Below, piece by piece: positions 33,032 to 43,442 of a stretch of DNA of 44,985 nt. The notes below the pieces were generated by a model. That model ran no database searches and was not told where the DNA came from. It worked only from the letters and a program-made list of their open reading frames with translations. The stretch covers positions 1-44,985 of the forward strand of contig NZ_LWFF01000338.1 in assembly GCF_001635685.1 (NCBI RefSeq), written 5' to 3'. Each line of letters opens with the position of its first letter. The first letter of the stretch is position 1. The translations under genes were made by a program, and so were the position numbers. The DNA is from Erythrobacter sp. HI0063. Lineage in GTDB: Bacteria > Pseudomonadota > Alphaproteobacteria > Sphingomonadales > Sphingomonadaceae.

Positions 33032-34239
33032 GGCTGCGGATGTTCGGCGCCACGTTGCTGCTCGCCTTTCGCGAGATCCGGCGGCATCTGCTGCGCAGCT
33101 TCCTGACGACGTTGGGGATCATCATCGGCGTCGCCGCCGTGATCACCATGGTGACGCTGGGGCGGGGCCTGACCGCAGATGTGCAGGAAGATATCGCCGG
33201 GTTGGGCTCCAACGTCTTCATCGTGTTTCCCGAAAGCGTCGAAGGCCGCGCCCCGCCGCCGTTCGAGGACGACGACATTCGCGCCGTGGAGCGGCAAATA
33301 CCCGGCGTCGTGAGCGCGGCGGGTACCGCCCAGGCAGGCGCGACTGCATTTCACAACGGGCAGGACTGGCGCACCAGCGTCCAGGGCGCCGATCCCGCAT
33401 TCTTCGCCGCGCAATCGATCGACGTGGAAGAAGGACGCAGCTTCAACGCTCAGGAAGTGGAAAGCGGCGAGGCGGTCTGCATCCTCGGCACCAAGGTGGT
33501 CGACGAGATCTTCGTCGAGGGCGAAGTGCTGGGCGAACAGATGCGGATCGGCAATGTCAGCTGCCAGGTGATCGGCACGGTTGGGGAGCGGTCTTCCGGC
33601 GGAGGCGGCGGCGGGCAGGATGCCAACGACGTCGTGTTCATGCCGCTGAAGACAGTGCAGCGGCGCTTCACCGGATCGGGCAACGTCCAGTTCTTCGTGG
33701 TGAAATACGACGATTCCTACACCAATTCCTCGATCCAGCAGCAATTGATCGACCTGCTGCGCGAACGCCGCGTGATCCAGGAAGGCGAGGCCAACGATTT
33801 CAACATCGTCGATACCGCCGACATCAACGAAACGGTCAACAACGTGACCGGCACGATGACGGCGGTCGTCACCGTGATCGCCGCGATCAGCCTGCTGGTC
33901 GGCGGGATCGGGATCATGAATATCATGCTCGTCAGCGTGACAGAGCGAACGCGCGAGATCGGCATCCGCCTCGCCATCGGGGCGCTGGCGAAGGAGGTAA
34001 GAATGCAGTTCCTGACTGAAGCGGTGGTGCTGTGCTGTTTCGGCGGACTGCTCGGCATATTGCTGGCGCTCGGCCTGTCGATGTCGCTGGCCAATGCGAT
34101 CGACCTGCCGTTCCTGTTCGATCCGGTCGTGAATATCGTCAGCTTCGTATTCAGCGCGATCATGGGCGTGATCTTCGGTTATTATCCCGCCCATAGGGCC
34201 AGCAAGCTCGACCCGATCGACGCGCTTCGCCACGAATAG
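33028..34239 (+). CDS. MacB-type ABC transporter permease (FtsX-like)
   Basis: A 403-residue inner-membrane protein with the MacB layout: an N-terminal helix (REIRRHLLRSFLTTLGIIIG), a periplasmic domain (residues 55-270, including a glycine run RSSGGGGGGQ) and three C-terminal helices. It ends with the typical FGYYPAHRASKLDPIDALRHE-like tail. It works with the ATPase upstream, MacA-like adaptor and outer-membrane factor to expel a compound such as a macrolide, siderophore or peptide; the substrate is not deducible. The stop is one base from the end of the convergent GH3-like gene. Confidence 0.93.
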   Translation: MRLRMFGATLLLAFREIRRHLLRSFLTTLGIIIGVAAVITMVTLGRGLTADVQEDIAGLGSNVFIVFPESVEGRAPPPFEDDDIRAVERQIPGVVSAAGTAQAGATAFHNGQDWRTSVQGADPAFFAAQSIDVEEGRSFNAQEVESGEAVCILGTKVVDEIFVEGEVLGEQMRIGNVSCQVIGTVGERSSGGGGGGQDANDVVFMPLKTVQRRFTGSGNVQFFVVKYDDSYTNSSIQQQLIDLLRERRVIQEGEANDFNIVDTADINETVNNVTGTMTAVVTVIAAISLLVGGIGIMNIMLVSVTERTREIGIRLAIGALAKEVRMQFLTEAVVLCCFGGLLGILLALGLSMSLANAIDLPFLFDPVVNIVSFVFSAIMGVIFGYYPAHRASKLDPIDALRHE

Positions 34240-34240
34240 A

Positions 34241-36046
34241 TCAGCCGCTGTTTCTGGCCCCTATATAGTCCAAGCCGCGTAACGCCGCGGGGACCGAAAT
34301 CGCGCGAGCCAGATCGGCGGGGATATCTACTTCGCCGGTTTGCCCCGACACACTGTCGCACCCGATGGAAATCGCAAACCGTCCGGATTGAACCCGCCAA
34401 GGCGCACTGTCATTTGCCTCGCCCAGATGCGCGGCGCTTAGCTGGAAACGCGCTTCTTGACTGCCTCCTGCGGGAACTTCGAGACGCTGAAAACCCCGCA
34501 GGCGTAGGTCCGGCGTGTGGGGTGTGCGTACATAAAGCTGAACCGTTTCGCAGACCGGATGGGGGTGCGGATTGGTCAGCTTCACATGCGCGATCACGCT
34601 GTCGCAGCCGAATTCGACCGTCAGAGGCGAAGATTGGAGCGTGCCGTAGGTCAGGCCGTGGCCAAAGGGATGAAACTGCGGCTGCTCCGGCTCGCCGAGC
34701 GCCATGGGAAGCTTGCCCTGCGGTGGGCTCTCTCCGGTCAGGATTGCGGCGATGGGCTCCTCGAAGCCGGTTTCCGGCGACCAGGCATGCAGATGCGCGG
34801 CAAGATCCTTGGGCAGACATGTCGGATCGAGCGGCAGCGCGGTCGCCGATATGAGCAAGCAATGCGCGTTGGCGTGCACCAGCCCGGCCAGCAAGGCCTT
34901 CGCCGCCGGGCCGAGGCGCGGCAGGCCGGGGCCGGGCTCGCAATCCGCCTCGCCCACGAACAGCATCACTGCCCGCGCGCGCGATGCCGCATTGGCGGCG
35001 ATACCGATCGCCATGCCATCTGCCGCGAAAAGCGCGTTCGGCTGATCGAGGGCTTCCTGCCGCAAGGCCAGCCCGGTCAACTTGCGATACGCGATGCCTC
35101 GCGCAGCGAGCCGTTCGCCCACTGCCTCGCCCATGCCGCTGCCGCAATCGACGCACAGCACCGGCTCGGACTGGACCTGCAGGGGCAGTACGGAGTCTTC
35201 GTTGCGCAGCAATATCATCGACTTGCGGGCCAGCGCGGCTCTTGCGGCGGCGTAATCTCCCGAAACGGCCAGGCGGGATCCTTCGACGCGTTTGAACGGA
35301 TCGCGGAACAGGCCGAGCTGGGCCTTTGCCATCAGGATTCGGCGGACCGTCTGATCCAGCTTCGGACCATCCGCACCCACATCCGCATGCCAGCTGGAAA
35401 AGTCGCGGCCGATGAAAGCTTCGCTAGGCGCCTCCGTGGGCTCATCGTCCGGCCGAGTGATACCGGACGATCCAAGATCGCCATCGCGCAGCAGAACCAG
35501 GGCATGGCCGAAGCGAGCGAGATCTCTGCCATTTTCGCTACCGGAGAGCTCACGCACGACCGCATCGCGCAAATACCGTGCCAGAAAAGTGAACTCGCTG
35601 GAGGACCGATAGCGTGAGGTCGTGGCAAGGGAGCGGAAAGACGGTGCCGCGACCCATGTCACGCCGCGCGTGTTGGCTTCGATCGCCTTGTGCCGTGCGA
35701 GATTTTCCACCGCCTCGACGTCCCAGCTCGCTGCCATGGCAAGAGGAGAAGGCCAGGCCGCCTCGTCGATCCGGTCGGCAAAGAGAAGGGGAATGCCAAG
35801 CCGTGTCTCTTCAACCGCAAGGCGCTGCAATTCCGTCGCCTCTGCGGGCGAGCGTGGCCCAATGACTGTCCCAACCTGCCCCGCGCGTAGCTTGCGGAGC
35901 GTTTGATGATCGAGGGCATTTTCACTCTCCCGCAAGGGCAGCATCGCCGTTTCCAGCTGGCCGCGCTTTTCCGCCGTCGTCATGTAGGACAACAGATCCT
36001 CGACGAAGTGCAGCAGATTGGATCGCAGGGCGGCAGTCAGCGGCAA
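34241..36046 (-). CDS. GH3-like (beta-glucosidase family) protein, probably non-catalytic
   Basis: A 601-residue protein related to glycoside hydrolase family 3. The N-terminal MTTAEKRGQLETAM, the PSPLAMAASWDVEAVENLAR stretch, VRRILMAKAQLGLFRDPF and the C-terminal HPFGHGLTYG and fibronectin-III-like end all match GH3 landmarks. The part that normally holds the nucleophile (GFxGxVxSDW) is replaced by a short stretch, LGSSGITRPDDEPTEAPSEA to DFSSWHADVGADG, with no SDW. The ReWGR/GEDP substrate region is also eroded (AAPSFRSLATTSRYRSSSEF). There is no signal peptide. TTG 36046, with GGAGG 11 bases upstream, is used because the family text begins just after it. Activity is doubtful; a binding role is possible. 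Confidence 0.72.
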   Translation of the reverse strand: MPLTAALRSNLLHFVEDLLSYMTTAEKRGQLETAMLPLRESENALDHQTLRKLRAGQVGTVIGPRSPAEATELQRLAVEETRLGIPLLFADRIDEAAWPSPLAMAASWDVEAVENLARHKAIEANTRGVTWVAAPSFRSLATTSRYRSSSEFTFLARYLRDAVVRELSGSENGRDLARFGHALVLLRDGDLGSSGITRPDDEPTEAPSEAFIGRDFSSWHADVGADGPKLDQTVRRILMAKAQLGLFRDPFKRVEGSRLAVSGDYAAARAALARKSMILLRNEDSVLPLQVQSEPVLCVDCGSGMGEAVGERLAARGIAYRKLTGLALRQEALDQPNALFAADGMAIGIAANAASRARAVMLFVGEADCEPGPGLPRLGPAAKALLAGLVHANAHCLLISATALPLDPTCLPKDLAAHLHAWSPETGFEEPIAAILTGESPPQGKLPMALGEPEQPQFHPFGHGLTYGTLQSSPLTVEFGCDSVIAHVKLTNPHPHPVCETVQLYVRTPHTPDLRLRGFQRLEVPAGGSQEARFQLSAAHLGEANDSAPWRVQSGRFAISIGCDSVSGQTGEVDIPADLARAISVPAALRGLDYIGARNSG

Positions 36047-36322
36047 GGCTCAGCGAACCTCCGCTGCGGGTCGCGAGAATTTCGTGTCGATTTGCATCGC
36101 TGAAAGCATTTTCCCCACCCTTCGCATGTGATCCGAGCGCCAATCGACATGACCCCGCGAATCATCGCGTCGCAGGCCGAAGCGTTTCCATCCGATAGGG
36201 GAAGGAAGTTTAACAGACGGTTTTTCCATCGTTTTCGATTGTTCAGCTTGCCGCGCGCGCAGTCAAATCCATCGACTTGAAAGCCGATTTACAGACTTGC
36301 AGATATCTTTATATTGCGTCCG

Positions 36323-37306
36323 ATGGACATCGAGGCGATCTTTCGGGCTCTGGCGGATGGGACGCGCTTGCGGATCATGCGCCTGCTCGGCTCAATGGAG
36401 CTATCGGTGGGCGAAGTGGCGCAGGTTCTCGGGCAGAGCCAGCCGCGCGTATCGCGCCATGTCGGGATATTGAGCGCCGCCGGTCTCGTCGAACGGCGCA
36501 AGGAAGGTAGCTGGGTTTTCCTGCGCGCACGCCACGGGGGCGATGTTTCGGACGCGGTGGGTGAACGCATCGAGGGACTGCTCCAGGCCTGCGAGGGCGA
36601 GGATCGCGATTTCGGCGCCGTGTGCGAGCAGGACCGGCGCCAGCTCGCCCAGATCCGCACTGCGCGAGAGAAGGAGGCCGCCTCCTATTTTGCCGAGCAT
36701 GCGGGGGATTGGGACGAGGTTCGGCGGCTCCACAGTTCGGACGAACAGGTTGAAGATGCGCTGGCAGCGGCTCTGGGCGAAGATCCGCTCGGTCGCCTGC
36801 TCGATATCGGCACCGGAACGGGCCGGATGGCGGAATTGTTCGCCCGCTCCGCCGATCGCATCGTGGCACTCGACAAGAGCCTCGCCATGCTGCGCGTCGC
36901 ACGCGCCAAGCTTCAACATCTGCCGACGGAGCGCGTGGAACTGGTCCAAGGCGATTTCGCCCATCTTCCTTTCGACGATGCCAGCTTCGACACCGTCCTG
37001 TTCCATCAGGTGCTCCATTTCGCGCAGGATCCTGCGCTGGCGATAGCGGAAGCGGCGCGCGTGCTGAGGCCTGGCGGGCGCGTGGCGATCGTCGATTTCG
37101 CCGCGCATCGCCGGGAGGAATTGCGCGAGCGCCACGCCCATGCGCGCCTCGGTTTCACCGATGCGCAGATGCAGACCCTGCTGACCGACGCCGGACTGGC
37201 GCATCGGCCCCCCATATCGCTCGACGGAGGTTCTTTGGTTGTGAAGATCTGGATTGCGCTGGCCCATGACGAGGCCTCGCGCATCGACAGGAGGGCCGCA
37301 TCGTGA
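36323..37306 (+). CDS. ArsR-family regulator fused to a SAM-dependent methyltransferase
   Basis: A 327-residue fusion. Residues 1-80 are an ArsR winged helix-turn-helix (IFRALADGTRLRIMRLLGSM, then GQSQPRVSRHVGILSAAGLV). Residues 125-300 are a class I methyltransferase with motif I LLDIGTGTGRM and later DFAHLPFDDASFDTVLFHQV. No metal-binding cysteine motif of ArsR/SmtB type is seen. It overlaps metF by GTGA and heads the methionine-cycle genes, so regulation by SAM or SAH level, as in SahR-like regulators, is plausible. An ATAT-CTTT-ATAT dyad at about 36303-36314, just before ATG 36323, may be its own operator. The 276 bases upstream hold no riboswitch I can identify. Confidence 0.85.
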   Translation: MDIEAIFRALADGTRLRIMRLLGSMELSVGEVAQVLGQSQPRVSRHVGILSAAGLVERRKEGSWVFLRARHGGDVSDAVGERIEGLLQACEGEDRDFGAVCEQDRRQLAQIRTAREKEAASYFAEHAGDWDEVRRLHSSDEQVEDALAAALGEDPLGRLLDIGTGTGRMAELFARSADRIVALDKSLAMLRVARAKLQHLPTERVELVQGDFAHLPFDDASFDTVLFHQVLHFAQDPALAIAEAARVLRPGGRVAIVDFAAHRREELRERHAHARLGFTDAQMQTLLTDAGLAHRPPISLDGGSLVVKIWIALAHDEASRIDRRAAS

Positions 37307-38229
37307 GCCCGACTCTCAATCAGATGCGAGAAGCGCAGCGCGCGCTGGAAGCGCCGATGTTTTCGGACCTCGCTGGCGATATCGAAGTGAGTTTCGAATT
37401 CTTCCCGCCCAAGAGCGAGAAGATGAGCGAGACGCTGTGGCAGAGCGTCGAGACGCTGAAGCCGCTCGACCCGCGCTTCGTCTCGGTCACCTATGGCGCA
37501 GGCGGTTCGACGCGCGAGCGCACGCACGAACAGGTCGTTCGCATTCAGAACGAGGCGCAGATTCCCGCCGCTGCCCATCTCACCTGCGTCGCCGCGACGC
37601 GCGAGGAGGTCGATGCGGTGGCGCGCCATTACTGGGAAGAGGGCATCCGCCACATCGTCGCCCTGCGCGGCGATGCGCCCGACAGCGACAAGGGCTATTC
37701 TCCCCATCCCGGCGGGTACGAGAACGCGGTCGATCTGATCAAGGGCCTGAAAAAGGTCGGCGACTTCGAAATCTCCGCCGCCGCCTATCCCGAAATGCAT
37801 CCCGATTCCAAAGATCGCCAGGCCGATCTCGACAATCTCAAGGCCAAGTTCGATGCCGGGGCGACCCGTGCGATCACGCAGTTCTTCTTCGAGCCGGAAT
37901 GTTTCTTCGATTTTCGCGACCGCGCAGCGGCGGCGGGTATCGAAGGCGAAATCGTGCCGGGCATCATGCCGGTGATGAGCTTCGCCGCGGTCCAGAAGAT
38001 GTCGGGCCTTTGCGGTACGGCGATCCCGCCCTGGATGGAGGGCCTGTTCGAAGGCCTGGACGAGAAGCCCGAAGCGCGCCAGCTCGTCAGCGCCACCATC
38101 GCCGCCGAACTCTGCCGCCGCCTCTATGCAGGCGGCGTGCGCCAGTTCCACTTCTACACTCTCAACCGCGCCGAGCTGAGCTATGCCATCTGCCACATGC
38201 TCGGCCTGCGTCCGAAAGTCGCATCATGA
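37303..38229 (+). CDS. metF: 5,10-methylenetetrahydrofolate reductase
   Basis: A 308-residue FAD enzyme that reduces 5,10-methylene-THF to 5-methyl-THF, the methyl donor for MetH. The family text is clear: VSFEFFPPKSEKM with the catalytic Glu near residue 31, FVSVTYGAGGSTRERT, HLTCVAATREE, ALRGDAP, and AITQFFFEPECF. It begins at GTG 37303, overlapping the regulator stop, and its own stop overlaps the metH start (ATGA), so translation is coupled along the operon. Confidence 0.96.
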   Translation: MSPTLNQMREAQRALEAPMFSDLAGDIEVSFEFFPPKSEKMSETLWQSVETLKPLDPRFVSVTYGAGGSTRERTHEQVVRIQNEAQIPAAAHLTCVAATREEVDAVARHYWEEGIRHIVALRGDAPDSDKGYSPHPGGYENAVDLIKGLKKVGDFEISAAAYPEMHPDSKDRQADLDNLKAKFDAGATRAITQFFFEPECFFDFRDRAAAAGIEGEIVPGIMPVMSFAAVQKMSGLCGTAIPPWMEGLFEGLDEKPEARQLVSATIAAELCRRLYAGGVRQFHFYTLNRAELSYAICHMLGLRPKVAS

Positions 38230-39272
38230 CCAAACGCGAAGCCTTCGCAGCCGCCGCCAAGGCGCGTATCCTGATCAAGGACGGCCCCTACGGCACCGAA
38301 ATCCAGCGCGCGAAACTCTCGCCCGAAGATTATGCGGGCGATACCGGGCTGAACGCGGATCAGAAGGGCAATAACGACCTCGTCAATCTGACGCAGCCGC
38401 AGGTGATCCGTAAAATCTGCGACAGCTATATCGATGCAGGCGCGCATATTCTCGCCACCAACACCTTCAACGCCAACCGCATCAGCCAGGCCGATTACGG
38501 GGCCGAAGGGCTGGTGCGCGACATCAATGTGTCCGCCGCGCGTATCATCCGCGAGGCAGTGGACGAGGCCAGCGCGAAGGACGGTATCCCCCGCTTCGTC
38601 GCGGGCGCGGTGGGGCCGACCAACAAGACGCTGTCCCTGTCCCCAGATGTCGAGGATCCCGGTTTCCGCGAGGTCGATTTCGACACCATCGTCGATGTCT
38701 ATCGCGAACAATGCGCCGCGCTGATCGAGGGCGGGGCGGATTTCATCCTGATCGAAACGGTGTTCGATACGCTGAATTGCAAGGCCGCGATCATGGCGGT
38801 CAAGCAGCTGGAGCGCGAGCTTGGTACCGACATTCCGCTGATGATCTCGCTGACTCTCACCGATCTTTCGGGCCGCAATCTGTCGGGCCATACGGTGGAG
38901 GCGTTCTGGTATACGGTGCGCCACGCAAAGCCGCTGACGATCGGGCTGAATTGCAGCTTCGGTGCCGAACAATTGCGCCCGCATGTCCAGCTCCTGTCCG
39001 ATATCGCCGACACCTATCTGATGGCCTATCCCAATGCCGGCCTCCCCAACGATCTGGGCGAATATGACGAGCTGCCGGAAACGACCGCATCGCTGACCCG
39101 CGTCTGGGCTGACAACAGGCGGATCAACGCATTGGGAGGTTGCTGCGGTTCGACGCCCGATCATATCGCGGCGATGGCGCGCGCGGTCCAAGGCGTGACG
39201 CCGCGCACCGTGCCGGAGATCGACGCCAATATGCAGTTGGCCGGGCTCGAATCCTTCACGATCGCGGCGTGA
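38226..39272 (+). CDS. metH: Methionine synthase, homocysteine-binding part (split MetH)
   Basis: A 348-residue protein equal to the N-terminal homocysteine methyltransferase domain of cobalamin-dependent methionine synthase. The zinc cysteines are present in GLNCSFG (near residue 244) and [10 protein letters not shown] (near 302). DGPYGTEIQ and [14 protein letters not shown] are also family text. In E. coli this domain is fused to the rest in one 1227-residue chain; here the remainder is encoded by 39818-42415. Cut and length agree with the natural domain border, so this is a stable split and not a frameshift. Confidence 0.95.
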   Translation: MTKREAFAAAAKARILIKDGPYGTEIQRAKLSPEDYAGDTGLNADQKGNNDLVNLTQPQVIRKICDSYIDAGAHILATNTFNANRISQADYGAEGLVRDINVSAARIIREAVDEASAKDGIPRFVAGAVGPTNKTLSLSPDVEDPGFREVDFDTIVDVYREQCAALIEGGADFILIETVFDTLNCKAAIMAVKQLERELGTDIPLMISLTLTDLSGRNLSGHTVEAFWYTVRHAKPLTIGLNCSFGAEQLRPHVQLLSDIADTYLMAYPNAGLPNDLGEYDELPETTASLTRVWADNRRINALGGCCGSTPDHIAAMARAVQGVTPRTVPEIDANMQLAGLESFTIAA

Positions 39273-39282
39273 TCGGAGCGGC

Positions 39283-39810
39283 ATGAGCGAAACCGCCCGA
39301 CCCGATATCGCCATTCGCGAGGCGAGCGCGACGGACGCGGCGCGCCTTTCGCTGGTGGCCGATGCGACCTTTCTCGAAACCTTTGCGGGGCTGATCGATG
39401 GCGAGGCGCTGGTGGCGCATTGCGCCCGCCATCACGAGCCCGACCATCTGCGCGCGGGCCTCGCCGCCGGAGCGCGGGCCTGGCTGGCCGAACTCGACGG
39501 CGCGCCGGTCGGCTATGCGCTGCTGGTGGAGCCCGAACTGGATGCCGCAGAGCCCGGCGATATCGAGCTGAAGAAGATCTATCTTCTGTCGCGCTTCCAT
39601 TGCGGCGATACGGCAGCGCGCCTGCTGACCAGCACAATTGACGGGGCGGCAGGGCACTCGCGCCTGCTGCTGGGCGTCAAGGACGACAATCACCGCGCGA
39701 TCGGCTTCTATGCGAAGCACGGCTTCCGCCAGATCGCCACGCGCCGCTTCGATGTCGGTGGCACTCTTTACGATGACGTCGTGCTCGCGCGCGATCTCGA
39801 ACAGGTCTGA
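39283..39810 (+). CDS. GNAT-family N-acetyltransferase
   Basis: A 175-residue acetyl-CoA-dependent acyltransferase. The GNAT fold is recognisable by [18 protein letters not shown] at the start, [20 protein letters not shown] (the acetyl-CoA-binding motif A region, with the usual R/Q-x-x-G/A in a weak form) and the final [23 protein letters not shown] 39283 lies 10 bases after the metH N-part stop, and the metH C-part starts 7 bases after its stop, so it is expressed with both. Its substrate is unknown; a link to methionine synthesis is only suggested by position. Confidence 0.88.
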   Translation: MSETARPDIAIREASATDAARLSLVADATFLETFAGLIDGEALVAHCARHHEPDHLRAGLAAGARAWLAELDGAPVGYALLVEPELDAAEPGDIELKKIYLLSRFHCGDTAARLLTSTIDGAAGHSRLLLGVKDDNHRAIGFYAKHGFRQIATRRFDVGGTLYDDVVLARDLEQV

Positions 39811-39817
39811 TATTTCC

Positions 39818-42415
39818 ATGAGCGATCTTTCCACCGCCCGTTTCGTCAATATCGGCGAGCGTACCAACGTCACCGGATCGGCGCGCTTCAAGAAGCTGAT
39901 CATGGCGGGCGATTACGAGACCGCCGTCGAAGTCGCGCGCGAGCAGGTCGAGAACGGCGCGCAGATCATCGACGTCAATATGGACGAAGGCCTGCTCGAC
40001 GCGAAGCACGCGATGACCACTTTCCTCAAGCTGATCGCCGCCGAGCCCGACATCGCGCGCGTGCCGGTTATGGTCGACAGTTCGAAATTCGACGTGATCG
40101 AAGCGGGGCTGAAATGCGTATCGGGCAAGCCGATCGTCAATTCGATCTCGATGAAAGAGGGCGAGGAGCCCTTCCTCGATCACGCGCGTATCTGCCGCGA
40201 TTACGGTGCGGCAGTGGTCGTCATGGCCTTCGACGAGGCGGGGCAGGCCGATACGAAGGCGCGCAAGGTCGAAATCTGTTCGCGCGCCTATGATTTGTTG
40301 GTCGGGATCGGCTTCCCGCCCGAGGACATCATCTTCGATCCCAACATCTTCGCGGTCGCGACGGGGATCGAGGAGCACGACCGTTACGGCCTGGATTTCA
40401 TCGAGGCGGTGGCCGAGATCAAGCAGCGGTGTCCCAAGGCGAAGACCAGCGGCGGCCTGTCAAATCTGAGCTTCAGCTTTCGCGGCAACGAGACCGTGCG
40501 CCGCGCGATGCATTCGGTGTTCCTCTATCACGCCATCCCCGCCGGGCTCGACATGGCGATCGTCAATGCGGGGCAGCTGGACGTCTACGACCAGATCGAC
40601 CCGACCCTGCGCGAGGCCTGCGAGGACGTGATCCTCATGCGCCGTCCCGACGCGACCGAGCGACTGATCGACCTTGCCGAAAGCTATCGCGGCACAAGCG
40701 CGGCGGACGAGAAGGCGGCCGAGGAATGGCGCGGCTGGGACGTGAAGCGCCGCCTCGAACACGCATTGGTGAAGGGCATCGATGCGCATGTCGTCGCCGA
40801 TACCGAGGAGGCGCGGCAGCAGTTTTCGCGGCCTATCGAAGTCATCGAAGGCCCGCTGATGGACGGGATGAACGTGGTCGGCGACCTGTTCGGATCGGGC
40901 AAGATGTTCCTGCCCCAGGTCGTCAAATCGGCGCGCGTGATGAAAAAGGCGGTCGCGCACCTCATCCCCTTCATCGAAGCGAGCAAGGAGCCCGGCGCCA
41001 AGGCCAAGGGCACCATCGTGATGGCCACGGTGAAGGGCGACGTGCACGATATCGGCAAGAACATCGTCGGCGTGGTCCTGCAGTGCAACGGTTACGAGGT
41101 GGTGGATCTGGGCGTCATGGTCCCCTGGTCGCAAATCCTTGCAGCCGCCAACGAGAACCAGGCCGATATGATCGGGCTGTCTGGCCTCATCACCCCCTCG
41201 CTCGACGAGATGGTGACCGTGGCGCAGGAAATGCAGGGCGCGAAGATGACCATGCCGCTGCTGATCGGCGGGGCGACGACAAGCAAGGTGCACACTGCGC
41301 TCAGGATCGATCCGGCCTATGAAGGCCCGGTGATCCACGTCCTCGATGCGAGCCGCGCGGTCGGCGTCGCCAGCCGCCTGCTGTCGGACACTCAGCGCGA
41401 CGATTTCGTCACCGACACGGCGGGCGAATACGTCAAGGTGAGGAAGGCGCGCGAGGGCCAGTCGAAAAGCGTGCTGCTGTCGCTCGAAGAGGCTCGGGCG
41501 AATTTCTGCGACGTCTACCTCTCGGACAAGGCCGCGCCGCCGCTCCAGCCGGGGCGCCACGTCTTCCCCGACTGGGATCTGGCGGAATTGCGCGACTATA
41601 TCGACTGGACGCCTTTCTTCCGCGCATGGGAATTGCACGGCACCTATCCCAAGATCCTCGACGACGAGGTGGTGGGCGAGACCGCGACGCAATTGTTCGC
41701 GGACGCCAACGCCATGCTCGATCGCATTATCGCGGAGAAATGGCTGACCGCGCGCGGCGTCTGCGGATTCTGGCCGTGTGCGCGGGATCAGGACGACATC
41801 ACGCTCCACCTTGACAGCGGCCATGTCACGCTTCCCTTCCTGCGCCAGCAGGTCCAGAAATCGCGCGACAGGGCCAATATGTGCCTGGCTGATTTCATCG
41901 ATCCGGCGGGCGACTGGATGGGCGGTTTCGCCGTCGGCATCCATGGGATCGATCCGCATTCGGAGCGCTTCCGCGCGGACAAAGACGATTATTCTGACAT
42001 CCTGCTGAAGGCATTGGCCGACCGGTTCGCCGAAGCCTTTGCGGAGCGTCTGCACCAACATGTCCGTACCGATCTATGGGGTTATGCCCCGCACGAACAG
42101 CTCACCAATCAGGCGCTGATCAAGGAAGAATATCGCGGTATTCGCCCCGCGCCGGGCTATCCCGCCTGCCCGGATCACTCCCTGAAACCGATCCTGTTCG
42201 ATCTGCTCGATGCGCCCGAAAACGCCGGGCTGACCCTGACCGAAAACTTCGCCATGTGGCCGACCGCAGCGGTGAGCGGGTTCTATTTCGCCCATCCCGA
42301 AAGCGAATATTTCGGCGTCGCCCGCATCGGCCGCGACCAGCTTGAGGATTATGCGGAGCGGCGCGGCGTCGATCTTGCCACGGCGGAACGATGGCTGCGG
42401 CCCAATCTCGACTGA
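39818..42415 (+). CDS. metH: Methionine synthase, folate, cobalamin and activation domains (split MetH)
   Basis: An 865-residue protein. In order: pterin-binding domain ([20 protein letters not shown] from residue 9; NVDMDEG-type core INVNMDEG-like text near 50), cobalamin cap helices, the B12 Rossmann domain with DVHDIGKN (the lower-ligand His near residue 411), and the AdoMet activation domain with [13 protein letters not shown] near residue 774. It uses 5-methyl-THF from MetF to methylate cobalamin and passes the methyl group to homocysteine bound to the separate N-part. ATG 39818 is chosen over an earlier GTG because [17 protein letters not shown] matches the domain start and upstream text overlaps the GNAT gene. 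Confidence 0.95.
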   Translation: MSDLSTARFVNIGERTNVTGSARFKKLIMAGDYETAVEVAREQVENGAQIIDVNMDEGLLDAKHAMTTFLKLIAAEPDIARVPVMVDSSKFDVIEAGLKCVSGKPIVNSISMKEGEEPFLDHARICRDYGAAVVVMAFDEAGQADTKARKVEICSRAYDLLVGIGFPPEDIIFDPNIFAVATGIEEHDRYGLDFIEAVAEIKQRCPKAKTSGGLSNLSFSFRGNETVRRAMHSVFLYHAIPAGLDMAIVNAGQLDVYDQIDPTLREACEDVILMRRPDATERLIDLAESYRGTSAADEKAAEEWRGWDVKRRLEHALVKGIDAHVVADTEEARQQFSRPIEVIEGPLMDGMNVVGDLFGSGKMFLPQVVKSARVMKKAVAHLIPFIEASKEPGAKAKGTIVMATVKGDVHDIGKNIVGVVLQCNGYEVVDLGVMVPWSQILAAANENQADMIGLSGLITPSLDEMVTVAQEMQGAKMTMPLLIGGATTSKVHTALRIDPAYEGPVIHVLDASRAVGVASRLLSDTQRDDFVTDTAGEYVKVRKAREGQSKSVLLSLEEARANFCDVYLSDKAAPPLQPGRHVFPDWDLAELRDYIDWTPFFRAWELHGTYPKILDDEVVGETATQLFADANAMLDRIIAEKWLTARGVCGFWPCARDQDDITLHLDSGHVTLPFLRQQVQKSRDRANMCLADFIDPAGDWMGGFAVGIHGIDPHSERFRADKDDYSDILLKALADRFAEAFAERLHQHVRTDLWGYAPHEQLTNQALIKEEYRGIRPAPGYPACPDHSLKPILFDLLDAPENAGLTLTENFAMWPTAAVSGFYFAHPESEYFGVARIGRDQLEDYAERRGVDLATAERWLRPNLD

Positions 42416-43329
42416 GCCGACTGCCGCCGGGGCGGCTGGTCCTGATCGGGGGTGCCGTGCTTCTCGCGGCCTATGCCGCGCTGTGGCTACTGGTGCCGGT
42501 ATCGCGCGGCCTGATGGGGAGCCTGTGGTTTCTCCCCGGTGTCGGCCTGACAGGCGCGATCATCGCCAATACGTCGGGCACCGGCGGAGGCGTGGTGTTC
42601 GTGCCTGTCTTCAACGCCTTGCGCGAATTGGACGTGATGACGCTCGCGCCGTTGCAGGTGGTCGGCGTGTCGATGGCGATCCAGAGCTTCGGGATGAGCA
42701 TGGGGGCGCTGCGCTGGACCGACCGGCTGCTGCATCAGCCGGAGCCGAAGCCCCTCGAAGCGGAGGTCCGCCCGCGCGATTTCGCGCTGGTGGTCGCCGG
42801 GGTGCTTGCGCTGTCCGTGCCGGGCATGCTGCTGACGCAACGACTGGGCAGCTTCGATCAGCATGCCGTTCTGCTCGGTTACAAGGCGTTCTCGATCCTG
42901 CTCGGCACGGCCCTGATCGCCGCAACCTGGACAGTGAACGCGCGCCGCGCGGAGCGGGACCGGCTTGCGCCCAGGGATTTGGCGATGCTCGCTGCGATCG
43001 GCCTCGTCGGCGGGCCGATTACCGCTCTGTTCTCGGTCGGCGTGGGCGAGCTCGTCGCGCTCTATCTCTTCATCCGCCATTATCCGGTCCTGCTATGCAC
43101 CGGTGCGGCCTGTGTTATCTCCGCCATCAGCGTGATCGCAGGCAGCGTGTGGCATATCGAGGCGGGCACGATCGCGTGGGAGGTTGTCCTGCTTGCCGCG
43201 CCTGCTGCCATGCTCGGCGGGTTCCTCGCGCGGCCGATCGCGCTGTGGCTGGGTGCGAAGCGTCTGAAGACGCTCGACGGAGGCTGGATCGTCCTGTCGG
43301 CGCTCTACCTGTTGTGGCTCAACGCCTAG
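42391..43329 (+). CDS. TauE/SafE (TSUP) family permease
   Basis: A 312-residue integral membrane protein with about eight hydrophobic segments. TSUP landmarks are [12 protein letters not shown] and [20 protein letters not shown], the repeated glycine-rich motif of each half. These proteins move sulfite, sulfoacetate or other organosulfur anions. ATG 42391 lies 25 bases inside the end of metH, so translation is coupled and a part in sulfur metabolism fits. The substrate is not certain. It closes the methionine operon; the glycine riboswitch begins about 110 bases later. Confidence 0.88.
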   Translation: MAAAQSRLSRLPPGRLVLIGGAVLLAAYAALWLLVPVSRGLMGSLWFLPGVGLTGAIIANTSGTGGGVVFVPVFNALRELDVMTLAPLQVVGVSMAIQSFGMSMGALRWTDRLLHQPEPKPLEAEVRPRDFALVVAGVLALSVPGMLLTQRLGSFDQHAVLLGYKAFSILLGTALIAATWTVNARRAERDRLAPRDLAMLAAIGLVGGPITALFSVGVGELVALYLFIRHYPVLLCTGAACVISAISVIAGSVWHIEAGTIAWEVVLLAAPAAMLGGFLARPIALWLGAKRLKTLDGGWIVLSALYLLWLNA

Positions 43330-43442
43330 GGCGAATACAGCGTGCAAAACCGCTTGGCGACGCCGTTTGCCGATTGACCGGCGCGCGCGAAGCGTTCACC
43401 GGATATCCGTCTGCCGTGGGAGCGATTCTGCGGCGGGTGCGC

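Noticed and set aside
36047-36322. SAM or SAH riboswitch before the ArsR-methyltransferase gene
   Set aside because: I could not find conserved core segments of the known SAM-II, SAM-IV or SAH aptamers; protein-based control seems more likely.
40460-42061. A 533-codon open frame on the minus strand opposite metH
   Set aside because: It lies entirely within the methionine synthase gene, whose cobalamin and AdoMet motifs are on the other strand; no ribosome-binding site or protein signature.
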